Virus record (IMG/VR): IMGVR_UViG_3300027741_000083
Span: 1 to 54,513 of that record
Strand: one strand, 5' to 3'
From: a virus
DNA length: 54,513 nt
Shown: one piece after another, positions 33,445 through 42,410 of the stretch
Layout of the letters: each line of letters starts with the position of its first letter
Position numbering within the stretch: the stretch's first letter is position 1
The notes under the pieces: generated by a model
Databases searched by the model: none
What the model was told of the DNA's origin: nothing
The model's input: only the letters and a program-made list of their open reading frames with translations
Program-made: the position numbers and the translations under genes

Positions 33445-36234
33445 TTAACTATCTGTTTGCATTTTAGATACTATTAAAAACCCGCCCACTCCTGACACAG
33501 GTTTCGAATAAACGTTAGTACCTCCCGATGTTAAAAATACATTTCCATAGTAGCTAAAGATACTATTATTACCCGCAACGCTTTGGATTGGCACAAAAGC
33601 AGCTGAACCAGTGGCGTTTGCACTAATTGAATTGTAGGTTGCAAGCAATACAGAGCTAGAGCCTAAGTAAATCATAGGATTGGCGATTTGAGCGACACCA
33701 CCTAAGCTGGTTACACTGCAATTATTTAAACTTAAATTAAAACTTGCACCAAGTTGAATCATGGCGTTTGTTCCACCGCCTCCAATCGGAGCCCCTTGGA
33801 TTAAGCTTTGGCTAAATACAGCAATAATGGATTTATTATTTGACCCTGTAAAATTTAAAACTATTCCTGTTGACGAAAAAGTACTATTAATAGCAGAATA
33901 AATAGCAACATTATTGCTGTTTGCGATTAAAGCAGCTCCGTTTGTGCTGGTTGCTTGGCTGTTTCTAAAATCCCATAATTCTCCACGATTAAATCGCATA
34001 GCGACCCCTGTACCAAGCACATTGATTGACGAGTTATTTATATAAAGTCGACTGCTATCCGCAACATTCATAACGATACCATCGATATTTATGTTGTTGC
34101 TGATCAATACATCATTTAAGCTTAAAAAAAGATTAGAAGCGGTATAAGATATTGCGTAAGTTTCCAACCCAGTCCTAGCGGTTAAAGTAATGTTTGAAAT
34201 TGAGACGCCATTATCGACATAATCCCCCGCATTACTTCCAGTTGTTGTTATTGAGATGCTTGGGAATTTAACTGCTTTTGGTTGTGATGAGGGAGCTTCC
34301 ATGCCGATAATATCAACCCTTTGTTTATTTATAACGATATTTTCAGTATAGGTTCCGGGCGCAACATAAATTGTTACATTTGTTGCATTGTTGACAGGAA
34401 TCAAGGAAATTACTTTATTCACAGTTGAATAAGGAGAAGATTGAGAACCGGTCGCAGTTGCATCATTACCCGTCGTCGAAACGTAATATACTTTTTCTAG
34501 TTGCTTAGTTGCTTGCCCTACTGTAGCTGAATCTGAAAGTAAAATGCCTGGTTTTAAATTATTAATTTGATAATTATTCAACGATACGTTTGCAATTGGT
34601 GCCGCAATATTATTTAAAGGAGTTTCGGCCGGCAGGTATCCCTGCAATTGACCTACTGTAGCTGCGTCCCCAGTACTTATCCCTTTAGCTAGATTTGTTA
34701 TTTTTTTTGAATTTAAAGATACATCATTTGTAGGTGCCGCAATAGAATTTAAAGGGGTTGTGGAAAGTAAAATATTTTGAGGCGTTGGGGCATCTGAAGT
34801 ATTACCCACTAAAGCTTGGCCGGATAACAAAACCGGCGTTATCATGCGATAATCATTATCAAGATAAACAACTCCGTTTTTATTTGTGTTGTGATTAAAA
34901 GCCATTGGCTGTGTAGTATTTCCATCACCAATTTGTAGCCAGCTTTGCCCATCAACAGTTTTTATCGACAAATATTCAGAAAATAATCCGGTTTCAGAAT
35001 CTATTATTCCTAAAGACCCATTATCTTTATTCCAGACTCCCAATGTAATATCCGTGTCTTTATTTTTCAAAATTAAACTAGCATTAATTTCAACATTTTC
35101 ATTTGCGATTAATTTTATTTCATTTTGTGAAGTTGCAATAAGATCATGATTGTCATCAGTGCTCAAAGTTGATTGTGCAGTTTGATCGGCGCTTTGTAAT
35201 TTTAAACTTGTTCCGTTTTTAATTAATAAATTTGAATCAAACGTATAATTTGTTGGCCCCGTAAAATTTAAATTGCCTAGGTCATCTAAAGAAACACGAG
35301 TACTACTACTATTTGTTGAATTTTGAAAATTAATATTAGAACCATAACCTAATAAAAAACTTCCGGGAGACGCTCCGTCATCGCCAGTTATAATTGTATT
35401 ATTTGATGATATTGACATTGCAGGAACAAGGCCTCCAAGTAATTTTTTTGAAATAGACCCAAAATATGTATTTGTAGGATCTGTTAATAAAATTGGGGCA
35501 TCATACTTATAATTATTAGCCCCTAAATTATTTAAATTTCCTGAAGCATCTAAATTTGTTGTTGCTAATTTTGTATTGTTTGGATTAAAATATCTTGTTT
35601 TTTTGCCAGCTAACATTGTTACGTCATCACTAAATACAGCCCCTTTTTCTGCAACAATTGCACCCGCTGTAGTAATTGTTCCAATGCTTCCGTTTTCGCC
35701 TGTTACTTCTAAATTTCCTTGATTATTTTTTAATTTAACTTTACTAGTATCTGTACTATCAGACAATATTACTGATGATCCTGTATCAACTTGTACACCG
35801 TTCATTGGCGAATTCAAATAAGGCGAAAAATGCCAGATATAATTATTATCTAAATACTGATATATTTTTCCAATTAAATTAGCTGAAGTAAAAGTTAATC
35901 CAGTTCCATATGTAAAATGCATATCGCTTGTTGGTCCAATCGATACATAAGGTCCACCACTAATACTTCCTGCTGGCGGAACACCAAAAGCTTGCTGATA
36001 AGCAAGTAAAGATCCTGTTGTACAAGTTGGGCATGAAATATTATAACCTCCAGTAACTTCTGTTGAAACAATAGGTGTTGAAGCAGTTACAATTGTTGAT
36101 CCACCACCGCCTCCATTAGGAGGATAAACTTTTAAAGCAGTAAGTGGAGCGATTAATTCTGAAACAGGAATAGAAAATAAAACTGAAGGAATTAAAAATA
36201 TAGAAACTGTTAAATATTTTAATAAATTACGCAT
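33445..36234 (-). CDS. Secreted fibre-like protein with C-terminal beta-helix
   Basis: 929 residues. Residues 1-21 are a Sec signal peptide (MRNLLKYLTVSIFLIPSVLF-S). Residues ~40-480 are fibre-like, Asn/Ser/Thr-rich beta repeats. Residues ~490-575 carry two tail-fibre stalk repeats (SLNSKKITNLAKGISTGDAATVGQL; SLNNYQINNLKPGILLSDSATVGQ). Residues ~585-920 start YYVSTTGNDATATGSQSSPYSTV and YVAPGTYTEN, the opening of a right-handed beta-helix of pectate-lyase/DUF1565 type. It looks like a tail fibre/spike but has an export signal, and sits between TerS and TerL, not with tail genes. Possibly a surface-conversion protein. Confidence 0.75.
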   Translation of the reverse strand: MRNLLKYLTVSIFLIPSVLFSIPVSELIAPLTALKVYPPNGGGGGSTIVTASTPIVSTEVTGGYNISCPTCTTGSLLAYQQAFGVPPAGSISGGPYVSIGPTSDMHFTYGTGLTFTSANLIGKIYQYLDNNYIWHFSPYLNSPMNGVQVDTGSSVILSDSTDTSKVKLKNNQGNLEVTGENGSIGTITTAGAIVAEKGAVFSDDVTMLAGKKTRYFNPNNTKLATTNLDASGNLNNLGANNYKYDAPILLTDPTNTYFGSISKKLLGGLVPAMSISSNNTIITGDDGASPGSFLLGYGSNINFQNSTNSSSTRVSLDDLGNLNFTGPTNYTFDSNLLIKNGTSLKLQSADQTAQSTLSTDDNHDLIATSQNEIKLIANENVEINASLILKNKDTDITLGVWNKDNGSLGIIDSETGLFSEYLSIKTVDGQSWLQIGDGNTTQPMAFNHNTNKNGVVYLDNDYRMITPVLLSGQALVGNTSDAPTPQNILLSTTPLNSIAAPTNDVSLNSKKITNLAKGISTGDAATVGQLQGYLPAETPLNNIAAPIANVSLNNYQINNLKPGILLSDSATVGQATKQLEKVYYVSTTGNDATATGSQSSPYSTVNKVISLIPVNNATNVTIYVAPGTYTENIVINKQRVDIIGMEAPSSQPKAVKFPSISITTTGSNAGDYVDNGVSISNITLTARTGLETYAISYTASNLFLSLNDVLISNNINIDGIVMNVADSSRLYINNSSINVLGTGVAMRFNRGELWDFRNSQATSTNGAALIANSNNVAIYSAINSTFSSTGIVLNFTGSNNKSIIAVFSQSLIQGAPIGGGGTNAMIQLGASFNLSLNNCSVTSLGGVAQIANPMIYLGSSSVLLATYNSISANATGSAAFVPIQSVAGNNSIFSYYGNVFLTSGGTNVYSKPVSGVGGFLIVSKMQTDS

Positions 36235-36246
36235 AGGAACTCTTAT

Positions 36247-36537
36247 TTATTTTTTAAGTAAGGATGAAACAGGGCTACCCATGATCCATTGAGAAGTTGA
36301 AATTAAAGCAGCTCCAGAATATTCTAAAGTTTGAGTATAATATGTAGGAACTCTTGTTTGCTTGGACACAGCAATTACTGTATCAGATATTAAATTTGGA
36401 CCATTGTAGTTAAAAGAATGTACTACTGAGTCTAGATCAATTTGTGTTGCATCAGGTACGCTTACTACAATTGAATTTGCAAACGCAAAGCAGGGAATAC
36501 ATAAAAACATAATTTTTATTTTTTTATATAATTTCAT
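36247..36537 (-). CDS. Small secreted protein
   Basis: 96 residues with a signal peptide (MKLYKKIKIMFLCIPCFAFA, cleavage before NSIVVS). The mature part is beta-rich (VPDATQIDLDSVVHSFNYNG). It precedes the large secreted fibre-like gene by 12 bases, so the two exported products are probably co-expressed and may interact. No family recognised. Confidence 0.6.
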   Translation of the reverse strand: MKLYKKIKIMFLCIPCFAFANSIVVSVPDATQIDLDSVVHSFNYNGPNLISDTVIAVSKQTRVPTYYTQTLEYSGAALISTSQWIMGSPVSSLLKK

Positions 36538-37064
36538 TTTTTTACCTTGTTTTTAGATTTTGTTATTTCTATTTTTTTACCGCCATTCATGACTGATTGA
36601 TAATGAATAGCAGATTCTTTTGCGCTAATATTTTCATTTAATTTTAGAGCCTCCCCTTCTTCATCGCTATCTTCAATTTTCTTATTAGCTGTTTCTTGCC
36701 ATCTTCCACGGCATTTTAAAATAAACATGTTAGAAACAGGATCTGGGGGGTATATCCAATCACCTAGAACTTTAGAAATCTTTCCATTTTCATCTACAAT
36801 TTGTTTGGGTGGTTTTCTGATTCCGTTTGCACGAATCATCAAATTTGATGCGCATGCATAAATAACACTTGGCGTACCAGCAGATAGTTCCGTTTTAAAT
36901 TTATTTTTTAAAGTAGTTTCTGAAACGCCAATGATCAAGGCAATTTGCTGTTGAGTAAGACCAAAACCAGCCATTTGCTTAACTTGCGTAGCAACATTAT
37001 CGCCAAATTGTATGCGGGGCTTTCCCGGAGATCTTTTGGCTTCTTTTATTATTTTTTTAGCCAT
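36534..37064 (-). CDS. Terminase small subunit-like DNA-binding protein
   Basis: 176 residues from ATG at 37064; the frame is open to a TTG at 37103. A basic N-terminus (AKKIIKEAKRSPGKPRI) precedes a helix-turn-helix QVKQMAGFGLTQQQIALIIGVSETTLKNKF (~25-55), the usual TerS recognition domain. YPPDPVSNMFILKCRGRWQETANKK (~110-135) is also seen in TerS-like proteins of such phages. It is the first gene of the leftward packaging/head operon. Confidence 0.7.
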   Translation of the reverse strand: MAKKIIKEAKRSPGKPRIQFGDNVATQVKQMAGFGLTQQQIALIIGVSETTLKNKFKTELSAGTPSVIYACASNLMIRANGIRKPPKQIVDENGKISKVLGDWIYPPDPVSNMFILKCRGRWQETANKKIEDSDEEGEALKLNENISAKESAIHYQSVMNGGKKIEITKSKNKVKK

Positions 37065-37190
37065 AACGTAAAATGTAACATCCTTTTTAAAATGTTGCAA
37101 CAATCTATAAAATAAACTAATAAACTTTTACTAATTCCTACTAATATTAGTAGTATATATTTTATACTAAATAGAACTATATTATTTTAA

Positions 37191-37259
37191 AAAAGTAAAG
37201 CAATTTATTATCATTTATTTTAAATAATTACTTTACTTTTTATTAAGTTATAGTATACT
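37191..37259 (+). promoter_or_regulatory. Early promoter and operator, near-copy of the 15.6-kb block
   Basis: AAAAGTAAAG (37191-37200) and CTTTACTTTT (37231-37240) are the inverted operator arms. TTTACT (37232-37237), 16-bp spacer, TATACT (37254-37259). The whole segment to the start codon at 37306 is nearly the same as 15613-15731. Confidence 0.7.
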
Positions 37260-37305
37260 TACTTTACTAAATAAGTAAAAATTAACTAAAAAAAGAGAAT
37301 ATAGA

Positions 37306-37599
37306 ATGATAAAACTAGAAAAACTAAAAGGCGAAATAGGATATAGATTATTAATTAACGGTATAGATGTTAGACCAGAAATTTGCTACAACGAATATCA
37401 GTTTGCAGCAATTGGTAAAAACGCAAACGGTTTACGTTTTAATCAAGCTGAAGAATTAGAATTAGAAAAACAATCTAATGGTGATTATATCGTTACAAAC
37501 TTATCAAAATTTGACGACTTTATAGCAACTCCGCCTTCAAAAGGCCCTTTTTCAATCTGGGGTGCTAGTGAAACTGGGGAGGTTATAAATTATGTATAA
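37306..37599 (+). CDS. Hypothetical early protein
   Basis: 97 residues (MIKLEKLKGEIGYRLLINGIDV...), no recognised family. First gene behind the duplicated early promoter, at the place held by the unrelated-looking 87-residue protein at 15729 in the other copy. Overlaps the next gene by 8 bases. Confidence 0.6.
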   Translation: MIKLEKLKGEIGYRLLINGIDVRPEICYNEYQFAAIGKNANGLRFNQAEELELEKQSNGDYIVTNLSKFDDFIATPPSKGPFSIWGASETGEVINYV

Positions 37600-37831
37600 G
37601 ATTAATAAAAAGTTTAAACCTACGTGGCTTTTTGCTCAAAAAATACCAGATGGGTTTGAATTATTAGGATTAATTACGCGCGATGGGTGGGATAGTGGAT
37701 TATTAATACAAGACCAGAGAACTAAAATATTTATGCAATTAAATCATACTTCTTTGCGTAGTCTTGATCAAAGTGTAGTAAAAAGTATTTTAGATTGTTG
37801 TGCTGGATTAACTAAACGTGATAGCGCTTAA
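37592..37831 (+). CDS. Hypothetical early protein
   Basis: 79 residues, with aromatic N-terminus (FKPTWLFAQKIPDGFELLGLITRDGWDSGLL). The start lies in the upstream gene's end behind GGGGAGG. No family recognised. Confidence 0.55.
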   Translation: MYKINKKFKPTWLFAQKIPDGFELLGLITRDGWDSGLLIQDQRTKIFMQLNHTSLRSLDQSVVKSILDCCAGLTKRDSA

Positions 37832-37861
37832 ATTTGAATTTACTTCAACGGAGAATATAAA

Positions 37862-38173
37862 ATGAAAATTGAACTACAAAAAAATAACGAAATAGCTGTA
37901 TCATTATTTTTAATTGAATTTGGTCATACACCAATTTTAATAGCAAAATCAAATAATTTTGATAAAGAAATAATGAAGCAAATAATCAAGCAATTTTACG
38001 TTAAAAATTTTAAAGGTGGCCTTTTTAAAATGTACTCAAATTTTGGCTTTAAAAATGAAAAATATTTAGCCAAGTTTTATTGCCTTACCGAAGAATTTAT
38101 TTCAAGCCCAAAATTAAACGAATTTGATTTTAAATATTATGAAAAAGAAAAAAGCATTTGCTGTATTGTTTAA
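37862..38173 (+). CDS. Hypothetical early protein
   Basis: 103 residues, lysine/phenylalanine-rich, ending CCIV. Ribosome site ACGGAGA shared by neighbouring early genes. No family recognised. Confidence 0.55.
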   Translation: MKIELQKNNEIAVSLFLIEFGHTPILIAKSNNFDKEIMKQIIKQFYVKNFKGGLFKMYSNFGFKNEKYLAKFYCLTEEFISSPKLNEFDFKYYEKEKSICCIV

Positions 38174-38233
38174 ATATAAAATAAATAGCAGATAAATACA
38201 AACTGGCTAGACTAATTAAAACGGAGAGATAAA

Positions 38234-38500
38234 ATGAAAAGATTTAAAATAAGTAATATTTGCACAAAATACAATCTTGTTTTTTTTGAGGCTGAACAAG
38301 AAGCAAAAATATATTTTAATAAATACAATCTGGGGGCTTTTGGATTATCAATTGTTGAGCTGAATCCCAACGACTTTAACACATTTGTTGGTGATAATTG
38401 GTTAAAAAGTGAATCAGAATATGAAGGGAAATTAACCGCACTTTTAATGAAAGAATATTTAGGGGAATTACAAAAAATTATAGCTAAACATGAAGACTAG
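38234..38500 (+). CDS. Hypothetical early protein
   Basis: 88 residues (MKRFKISNICTKYNLVFFEAEQEAK...). ACGGAGAG site upstream. No family recognised. Confidence 0.55.
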   Translation: MKRFKISNICTKYNLVFFEAEQEAKIYFNKYNLGAFGLSIVELNPNDFNTFVGDNWLKSESEYEGKLTALLMKEYLGELQKIIAKHED

Positions 38501-38554
38501 ATTAAAATTTTACAACTGAATATGAAACTTAAAAATTAACAAGGAGGTTACAAA

Positions 38555-38659
38555 ATGAGTATTAAACTAAGTAAAGTTCAATATAAAAAACGTGGTCATA
38601 AAATCGAAGCTATTTATCCAGAATTTAGAATTTTTGGACTTAGCTTTTATAAAAAATAA
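38555..38659 (+). CDS. Small basic early protein, 34 aa
   Basis: 34 residues (MSIKLSKVQYKKRGHKIEA...) behind an AAGGAGG site seven bases from ATG. Eleven bases separate its stop from the next start. Function unknown. Confidence 0.5.
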   Translation: MSIKLSKVQYKKRGHKIEAIYPEFRIFGLSFYKK

Positions 38660-38669
38660 GGAGGATAAA

Positions 38670-38936
38670 ATGAAAATAGAAAATTTAAATTTTAAATTTA
38701 GGACTTATAATAAAAAATTAACAATAGTAGCAGATATAAAACAAGGGGGTGAAAGTTGGATCTGTATAGAATTAAAAACAATAAATTCATATGAAATTAG
38801 ATTATCCGACGGATTTGGACAGCCTGCAAAAGGGGTTTCTGGAACGACTTTATCTTTAAAAGAATTAAAAATATGGATTGAAAAAAATTGTAAAATAAAA
38901 TCTGTAAAAAGAAAAATAATACCTGTTTTAATATAG
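38670..38936 (+). CDS. Hypothetical early protein
   Basis: 88 residues from ATG at 38670, chosen over an upstream in-frame start because AAGGAGG lies just before it and the preceding small gene occupies the earlier bases. MKIENLNFKFRTYNKKLTIV..., basic C-terminus. No family recognised. Confidence 0.55.
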   Translation: MKIENLNFKFRTYNKKLTIVADIKQGGESWICIELKTINSYEIRLSDGFGQPAKGVSGTTLSLKELKIWIEKNCKIKSVKRKIIPVLI

Positions 38937-38994
38937 TAATTTATAAATAAGTTATAAAATAAAAACATAAGTCATATCAACTAGGAGTACTAAA

Positions 38995-39282
38995 ATGAAC
39001 GGGCTAGACATAAAAAAAATAAGGGAATCTTTAGACGTAACACAAGCACAATTTGCTTATTATATTGGAAAAACAGTAACGACAATAACATTATATGAAG
39101 CAAATAAACTTAAACCAACTAAAAAATCTATAGAAAAGATAATGCAAGCAGCAAATATTATTAATGAACATAAAAAGCAATTTCTTAGATTTAAATCTGA
39201 TTTAAGAATGGTTGCTAAAAATAAAGGATACGACAAAGGAGCTAACCTTTTCATTATGGAATTACTAGACACAAAAATATAA
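38995..39282 (+). CDS. XRE/Cro-type helix-turn-helix regulator
   Basis: 95 residues. Residues 5-50 are a standard XRE helix-turn-helix: IKKIRESLDVTQAQFAYYIGKTVTTITLYEANKLKP. The C-terminal 40 residues are a basic helical extension. It is followed at 39304 by a promoter of the TTTACT operator class, so it is one of two good candidates for the regulator of that class (the other is at 52926). AGGAG lies upstream of ATG. Confidence 0.85.
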   Translation: MNGLDIKKIRESLDVTQAQFAYYIGKTVTTITLYEANKLKPTKKSIEKIMQAANIINEHKKQFLRFKSDLRMVAKNKGYDKGANLFIMELLDTKI

Positions 39283-39303
39283 CAATATAATACGATAAAG
39301 TAC

Positions 39304-39332
39304 TTTACTTTGTGTTATTTGTACTTTATAAT
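39304..39332 (+). promoter_or_regulatory. TTTACT-class promoter
   Basis: TTTACT (39304-39309), 17-bp spacer, TATAAT (39327-39332). AAAGTACTTTACTTT overlaps the -35 and GTACTTTA abuts the -10, both operator-like. It should drive the small genes from 39366. Confidence 0.7.
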
Positions 39333-39365
39333 ATTTTTTTAATTATAAATGGAGGTTTAACAGTT

Positions 39366-39536
39366 ATGGAAATACGTTCAAATATCAGTTTCACTGAGCA
39401 AGTAAATATCCTAGTTAATTCAATATCTGTATTTAAAGATTTAGAGTAAACAGAAATAGAAAACTTTTTAAATAAAATAAATGAAGAGTTTTTTGGTTGG
39501 AAATTAAAAAAACAAGGAGTAGATTATGGAAAATAA
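39366..39536 (+). pseudogene. Small ORF with an in-frame TAA
   Basis: From ATG 39366 (GGAGG upstream) 27 codons run to TAA at 39447-39449, then the same frame stays open to 39536 (TEIENFLNKINEEFFGWKLKK...). Read through, it is a 56-residue helical protein. The downstream part has no start of its own. A nonsense mutation, sequencing error, or read-through are the options. Confidence 0.45.
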
Positions 39537-39771
39537 AGAAAAAGAAGATTATAGAGTAACTAAGCTAAAATCAATTATCTCTGCGGGTGATTTTGATCTC
39601 GCCCTAAGCTACGCATCACAATTTAAAATTTTTACTAAAAAACTAAAATTTGCAGAAAAAGCAAATTCAGCAAATAAAAACCCTGCTTTTTATAAGCAGC
39701 TTGGCGTGGATATACAAGATCTAAACAAAGAAGCCGTTAACGAACTTAAAAAGGTGTTTGTTGAGCAATAG
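39526..39771 (+). CDS. Hypothetical small helical protein
   Basis: 81 residues, charged and helical (YRVTKLKSIISAGDFDLALSYASQFK). AAGGAG site upstream; start overlaps the end of the preceding frame. No family recognised. Confidence 0.55.
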   Translation: MENKEKEDYRVTKLKSIISAGDFDLALSYASQFKIFTKKLKFAEKANSANKNPAFYKQLGVDIQDLNKEAVNELKKVFVEQ

Positions 39772-39943
39772 AATTTACAAAGACCTTTTAAAACTTAAAG
39801 AAAAATACAAGGACAGATTGTTGGAGCTTGACCGGCTTATAGAAATAGGCGATCCAAATTGCAATATAATTGATTGCCATATAGAATTCCAAAAATTTTT
39901 ACAAAGAACACAGGAGGATATGAAAAATGAAACTAACGCTTGA
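39758..39943 (+). CDS. Hypothetical small coiled-coil protein
   Basis: 61 residues, helical (LLKLKEKYKDRLLELDRLIEIG). Start is probably TTG near 39758, overlapping the previous gene; start confidence is low. Overlaps the next gene by 17 bases. Confidence 0.45.
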   Translation: MLSNRIYKDLLKLKEKYKDRLLELDRLIEIGDPNCNIIDCHIEFQKFLQRTQEDMKNETNA

Positions 39944-40358
39944 GCAGATTTTAGAAGAGTTAAAAGGCTATAATTTTGTTTGCATTACCAATCCCGATTA
40001 CTTCATTCCCTTTAAAACGGTAGAGCTTTGTTTTCCTTTAAATAAGCCGATTTTAGATGAAAATAAAGAGGATTGGATCTATGAGAGGGGTACAAAATAC
40101 TTTCAGATCCCCGAATTTTTATTAGACTACTCCGGAGACTGGCGCAATTCGCTGAGGTCGAGGGGGGATATTAAGCCTTCTATTGTTTACGTAACAGAGA
40201 AAGACTATTTAGTTGGTCGTAATTTAGAATGCGGATATGACAGCTACGAATGCCCGAATTGTGAATGCGACGAGCTTAAAAAACCACATAGCGAATATGA
40301 CGGATTTGGAACAAAGTTCTGCCCTGATTGCGGCATAAAACTAAATTGGGTTGATTAA
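39927..40358 (+). CDS. Zinc-ribbon protein
   Basis: 143 residues. A four-cysteine zinc site is formed by CPNC (residues ~110-113, with a further Cys at 115) and CPDCG (~133-137). The N-terminal part (LEQILEELKGYNFVCITNPDYFIPFKT) is a mixed domain of unknown family. AGGAGG site upstream. Adjacent to another zinc protein at 40359. Confidence 0.6.
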   Translation: MKLTLEQILEELKGYNFVCITNPDYFIPFKTVELCFPLNKPILDENKEDWIYERGTKYFQIPEFLLDYSGDWRNSLRSRGDIKPSIVYVTEKDYLVGRNLECGYDSYECPNCECDELKKPHSEYDGFGTKFCPDCGIKLNWVD

Positions 40359-40643
40359 ATGTCAAGTAATATGTTTTCTTTAAATCAAGTTTCAAGCTTA
40401 GAATCACAATTCCCTTGTTGCGGTAGAGAATTAGAAATAGAAAGAGACCAAAGAATAGCAATAGATCATATTAGGCGTTGCTCGCATTGCAACAAAGAAT
40501 TTATATTCGAAGAGCTGCTTGACAAGGTTAAATCTGTAACAGAAAAAGAAAAGGCTGTAATTTTAATTCCTTATAATGAAGTTTACGAGCCCGCGCCATT
40601 TGAAGATCTATATAACGAACAGGATACCCGGCATTTTATTTGA
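40359..40643 (+). CDS. Small zinc-ribbon protein
   Basis: 94 residues with CCGREL (~19) and CSHCNKEF (~41), a likely four-Cys zinc ribbon; the C-terminal half is acidic. ATG directly follows the previous stop. Last gene of this rightward block. Confidence 0.6.
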   Translation: MSSNMFSLNQVSSLESQFPCCGRELEIERDQRIAIDHIRRCSHCNKEFIFEELLDKVKSVTEKEKAVILIPYNEVYEPAPFEDLYNEQDTRHFI

Positions 40644-40700
40644 AACAAAAACAGGAGAAAATGTAAAAACTTAAAGATTTCATTTATAAATAACGGTATT

Positions 40701-41492
40701 TTATTTAACAACAAAAGCCTTAAGCGGGTAGAATACCAAAGAATTTCTATATCCCCCCTCTTTCGTTGCATGAATAGGCGTCACTCCATGAATATTTTTC
40801 CATGCGGGATAAACTAGAATTGAATTGTTAGCGGAATCCATTGTGGCATTATAATCAGGAACATGAAGGTTTCCACCTGTTGCATTCATCTTTTTAGTTA
40901 TAATTACATTTACAGCCCCAACAATATTACCAGCGTCTCTGTGAAAAGGTGCTGAAATATTATAATTAGAAATTGAACTAGTAAACAAACGTCCAAACCT
41001 CCACTCTTTCGGAACTTTTTCAAATAGTTTCATTTGTTTTTCAAATTGTTCTGGAAATATTTCTTTGATTAATTCTTCACTTTCTTTTGCAAGCAACAGC
41101 ATAGCTTGCACAAACGTTTTGGCCGATGGAATCTGATGTATACTGGATCGTGTTAAATAATTCCTTCTAAGATGAGCTTTAGGTGGTATACTGCCTAAAA
41201 TCGCCGAATACTGAGCTACCTGATTTTTATATCTCCATTGTTGTTTCTCGTCATCCCAGCCATCGTTATGTTTTCGAAGCATTTTTGTTTTTGGTACATT
41301 CTTGCTTCTTAATTCTTTATTTGCTAAATCTGCCAAGTCAATCATTTTTTTTGGCATCTTTTTTATATAAAAACCGACCAAAACGCCGTCTTCATAAAAC
41401 ATACAATCTTCTGTTATGTTTGGCTCAATATCAGGGCATTGCTGCCCCATTTTTACATTGTTTCCAACTTTTATTAAATCTATTTTTTTCAA
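40701..41492 (-). CDS. TET/JBP-like 2-oxoglutarate/Fe(II) DNA-base dioxygenase
   Basis: 263 residues. The C-terminal catalytic segment reads APFHRDAGN (HxD metal pair, ~residue 185), AVNVIITKKMNATGGNLHVPDYN (double-stranded beta-helix strands), YPAWKNIHGVTPI (second metal His, ~235) and GYRNSLVFYPL (2-oxoglutarate Arg, ~250). This is the phage branch of the Tet_JBP family, which hydroxylates 5-methylcytosine or thymine in DNA. It stands directly after a glycosyltransferase and a ParB-like gene, so the hydroxylated base is probably glycosylated. Which base is oxidised is not shown by the sequence. Confidence 0.85.
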   Translation of the reverse strand: MKKIDLIKVGNNVKMGQQCPDIEPNITEDCMFYEDGVLVGFYIKKMPKKMIDLADLANKELRSKNVPKTKMLRKHNDGWDDEKQQWRYKNQVAQYSAILGSIPPKAHLRRNYLTRSSIHQIPSAKTFVQAMLLLAKESEELIKEIFPEQFEKQMKLFEKVPKEWRFGRLFTSSISNYNISAPFHRDAGNIVGAVNVIITKKMNATGGNLHVPDYNATMDSANNSILVYPAWKNIHGVTPIHATKEGGYRNSLVFYPLKAFVVK

Positions 41493-41504
41493 AGAACTAC
41501 CTTT

Positions 41505-42410
41505 TTAATTTATTAATATTTCCTTCCACATTTTGTTTTCATATTTTGTTGGTAAAAGATTGCTTTTTAATGGTTGTTTTCTTAGCGATAAAACAAGCTG
41601 TTCTTCATTTTCCACAGCATAACAATTAACCCCTTTCTTATATACACTTCCTTCAACATTACACCAATTTTCATGCAAAATTAAAGTACAATCGTGGTAC
41701 TCGGCCTCTAAAAATGTATATTGAGTCCCGCCTCCATCTTTTTTTATTGTTGACAAATCAATAAGAAATTTTGTTTGCGCATATAAAAGACTAATTTCTT
41801 CTAAATTTTTAGAGTAATATCCTTTGTAATACTGATCAAAACCTAATTGCTTCAATTTATGAAAATAGTAAATATGATTCTTATAACCATAAATTTCTAT
41901 ATCAGCCCCAATGTTATTAGCTTTGCAAATTATATCAATATTCTTGTCAAAATCTACCCTGGAAAGTGATCTATTAAAAGACTTTATGGCTTCTTGTTTC
42001 CTGTATTTAAAAAATGGATGTTTTAAAAATTTATTTTTTATGCCAATTTTATTTAACAATAAATGAACAGTCTCCCTTATTGTTATAACATTATTTTTTT
42101 TACAAAAATTTATTATTTCAGGCGAGAGTTCTGTTGGGTCATGTATTATGATTGTTGCGGAATTAAAAAAATCAAGATATTTTGTATTGGCTTTATCTAC
42201 AGCAAGAATTATCGGATTTTTAAATTTATCAATTATTGATGACTTGATGTTTTGATATTTTAAATCTCCATAAAATAAACCGCCACCGCCAAAAGTCTCT
42301 TTAACTTTTAGAATATGATTTGCACCAAGTATCTTTGCAAGATGATAAGAAAAAGAAACCCAGCCGCCATATTGGCTATTGCTTAAATAAATAAGGTTAT
42401 TATTGAACAT
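41505..42410 (-). CDS. GT-B glycosyltransferase, probable DNA-base glycosyltransferase
   Basis: 301 residues with a GT4-like C-terminal half: LSRVDFDKNIDIICKANNIG (~148-167), ADIEIYGYKN, KGYYSKNLEEISLLYAQTKFLIDLST, DGGGTQYTFLEAEYHDCTLILHENW (~225-249) with the Glu that contacts the sugar nucleotide, and KKGVNCYAVENEEQL. N-terminal YGGWVSFSYHLAKILGAN is the acceptor-side loop. Overlaps the ParB-like gene by 11 bases and precedes the oxygenase by 12, so the three are one operon. Likely to attach a sugar to the hydroxylated base. Confidence 0.82.
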   Translation of the reverse strand: MFNNNLIYLSNSQYGGWVSFSYHLAKILGANHILKVKETFGGGGLFYGDLKYQNIKSSIIDKFKNPIILAVDKANTKYLDFFNSATIIIHDPTELSPEIINFCKKNNVITIRETVHLLLNKIGIKNKFLKHPFFKYRKQEAIKSFNRSLSRVDFDKNIDIICKANNIGADIEIYGYKNHIYYFHKLKQLGFDQYYKGYYSKNLEEISLLYAQTKFLIDLSTIKKDGGGTQYTFLEAEYHDCTLILHENWCNVEGSVYKKGVNCYAVENEEQLVLSLRKQPLKSNLLPTKYENKMWKEILIN

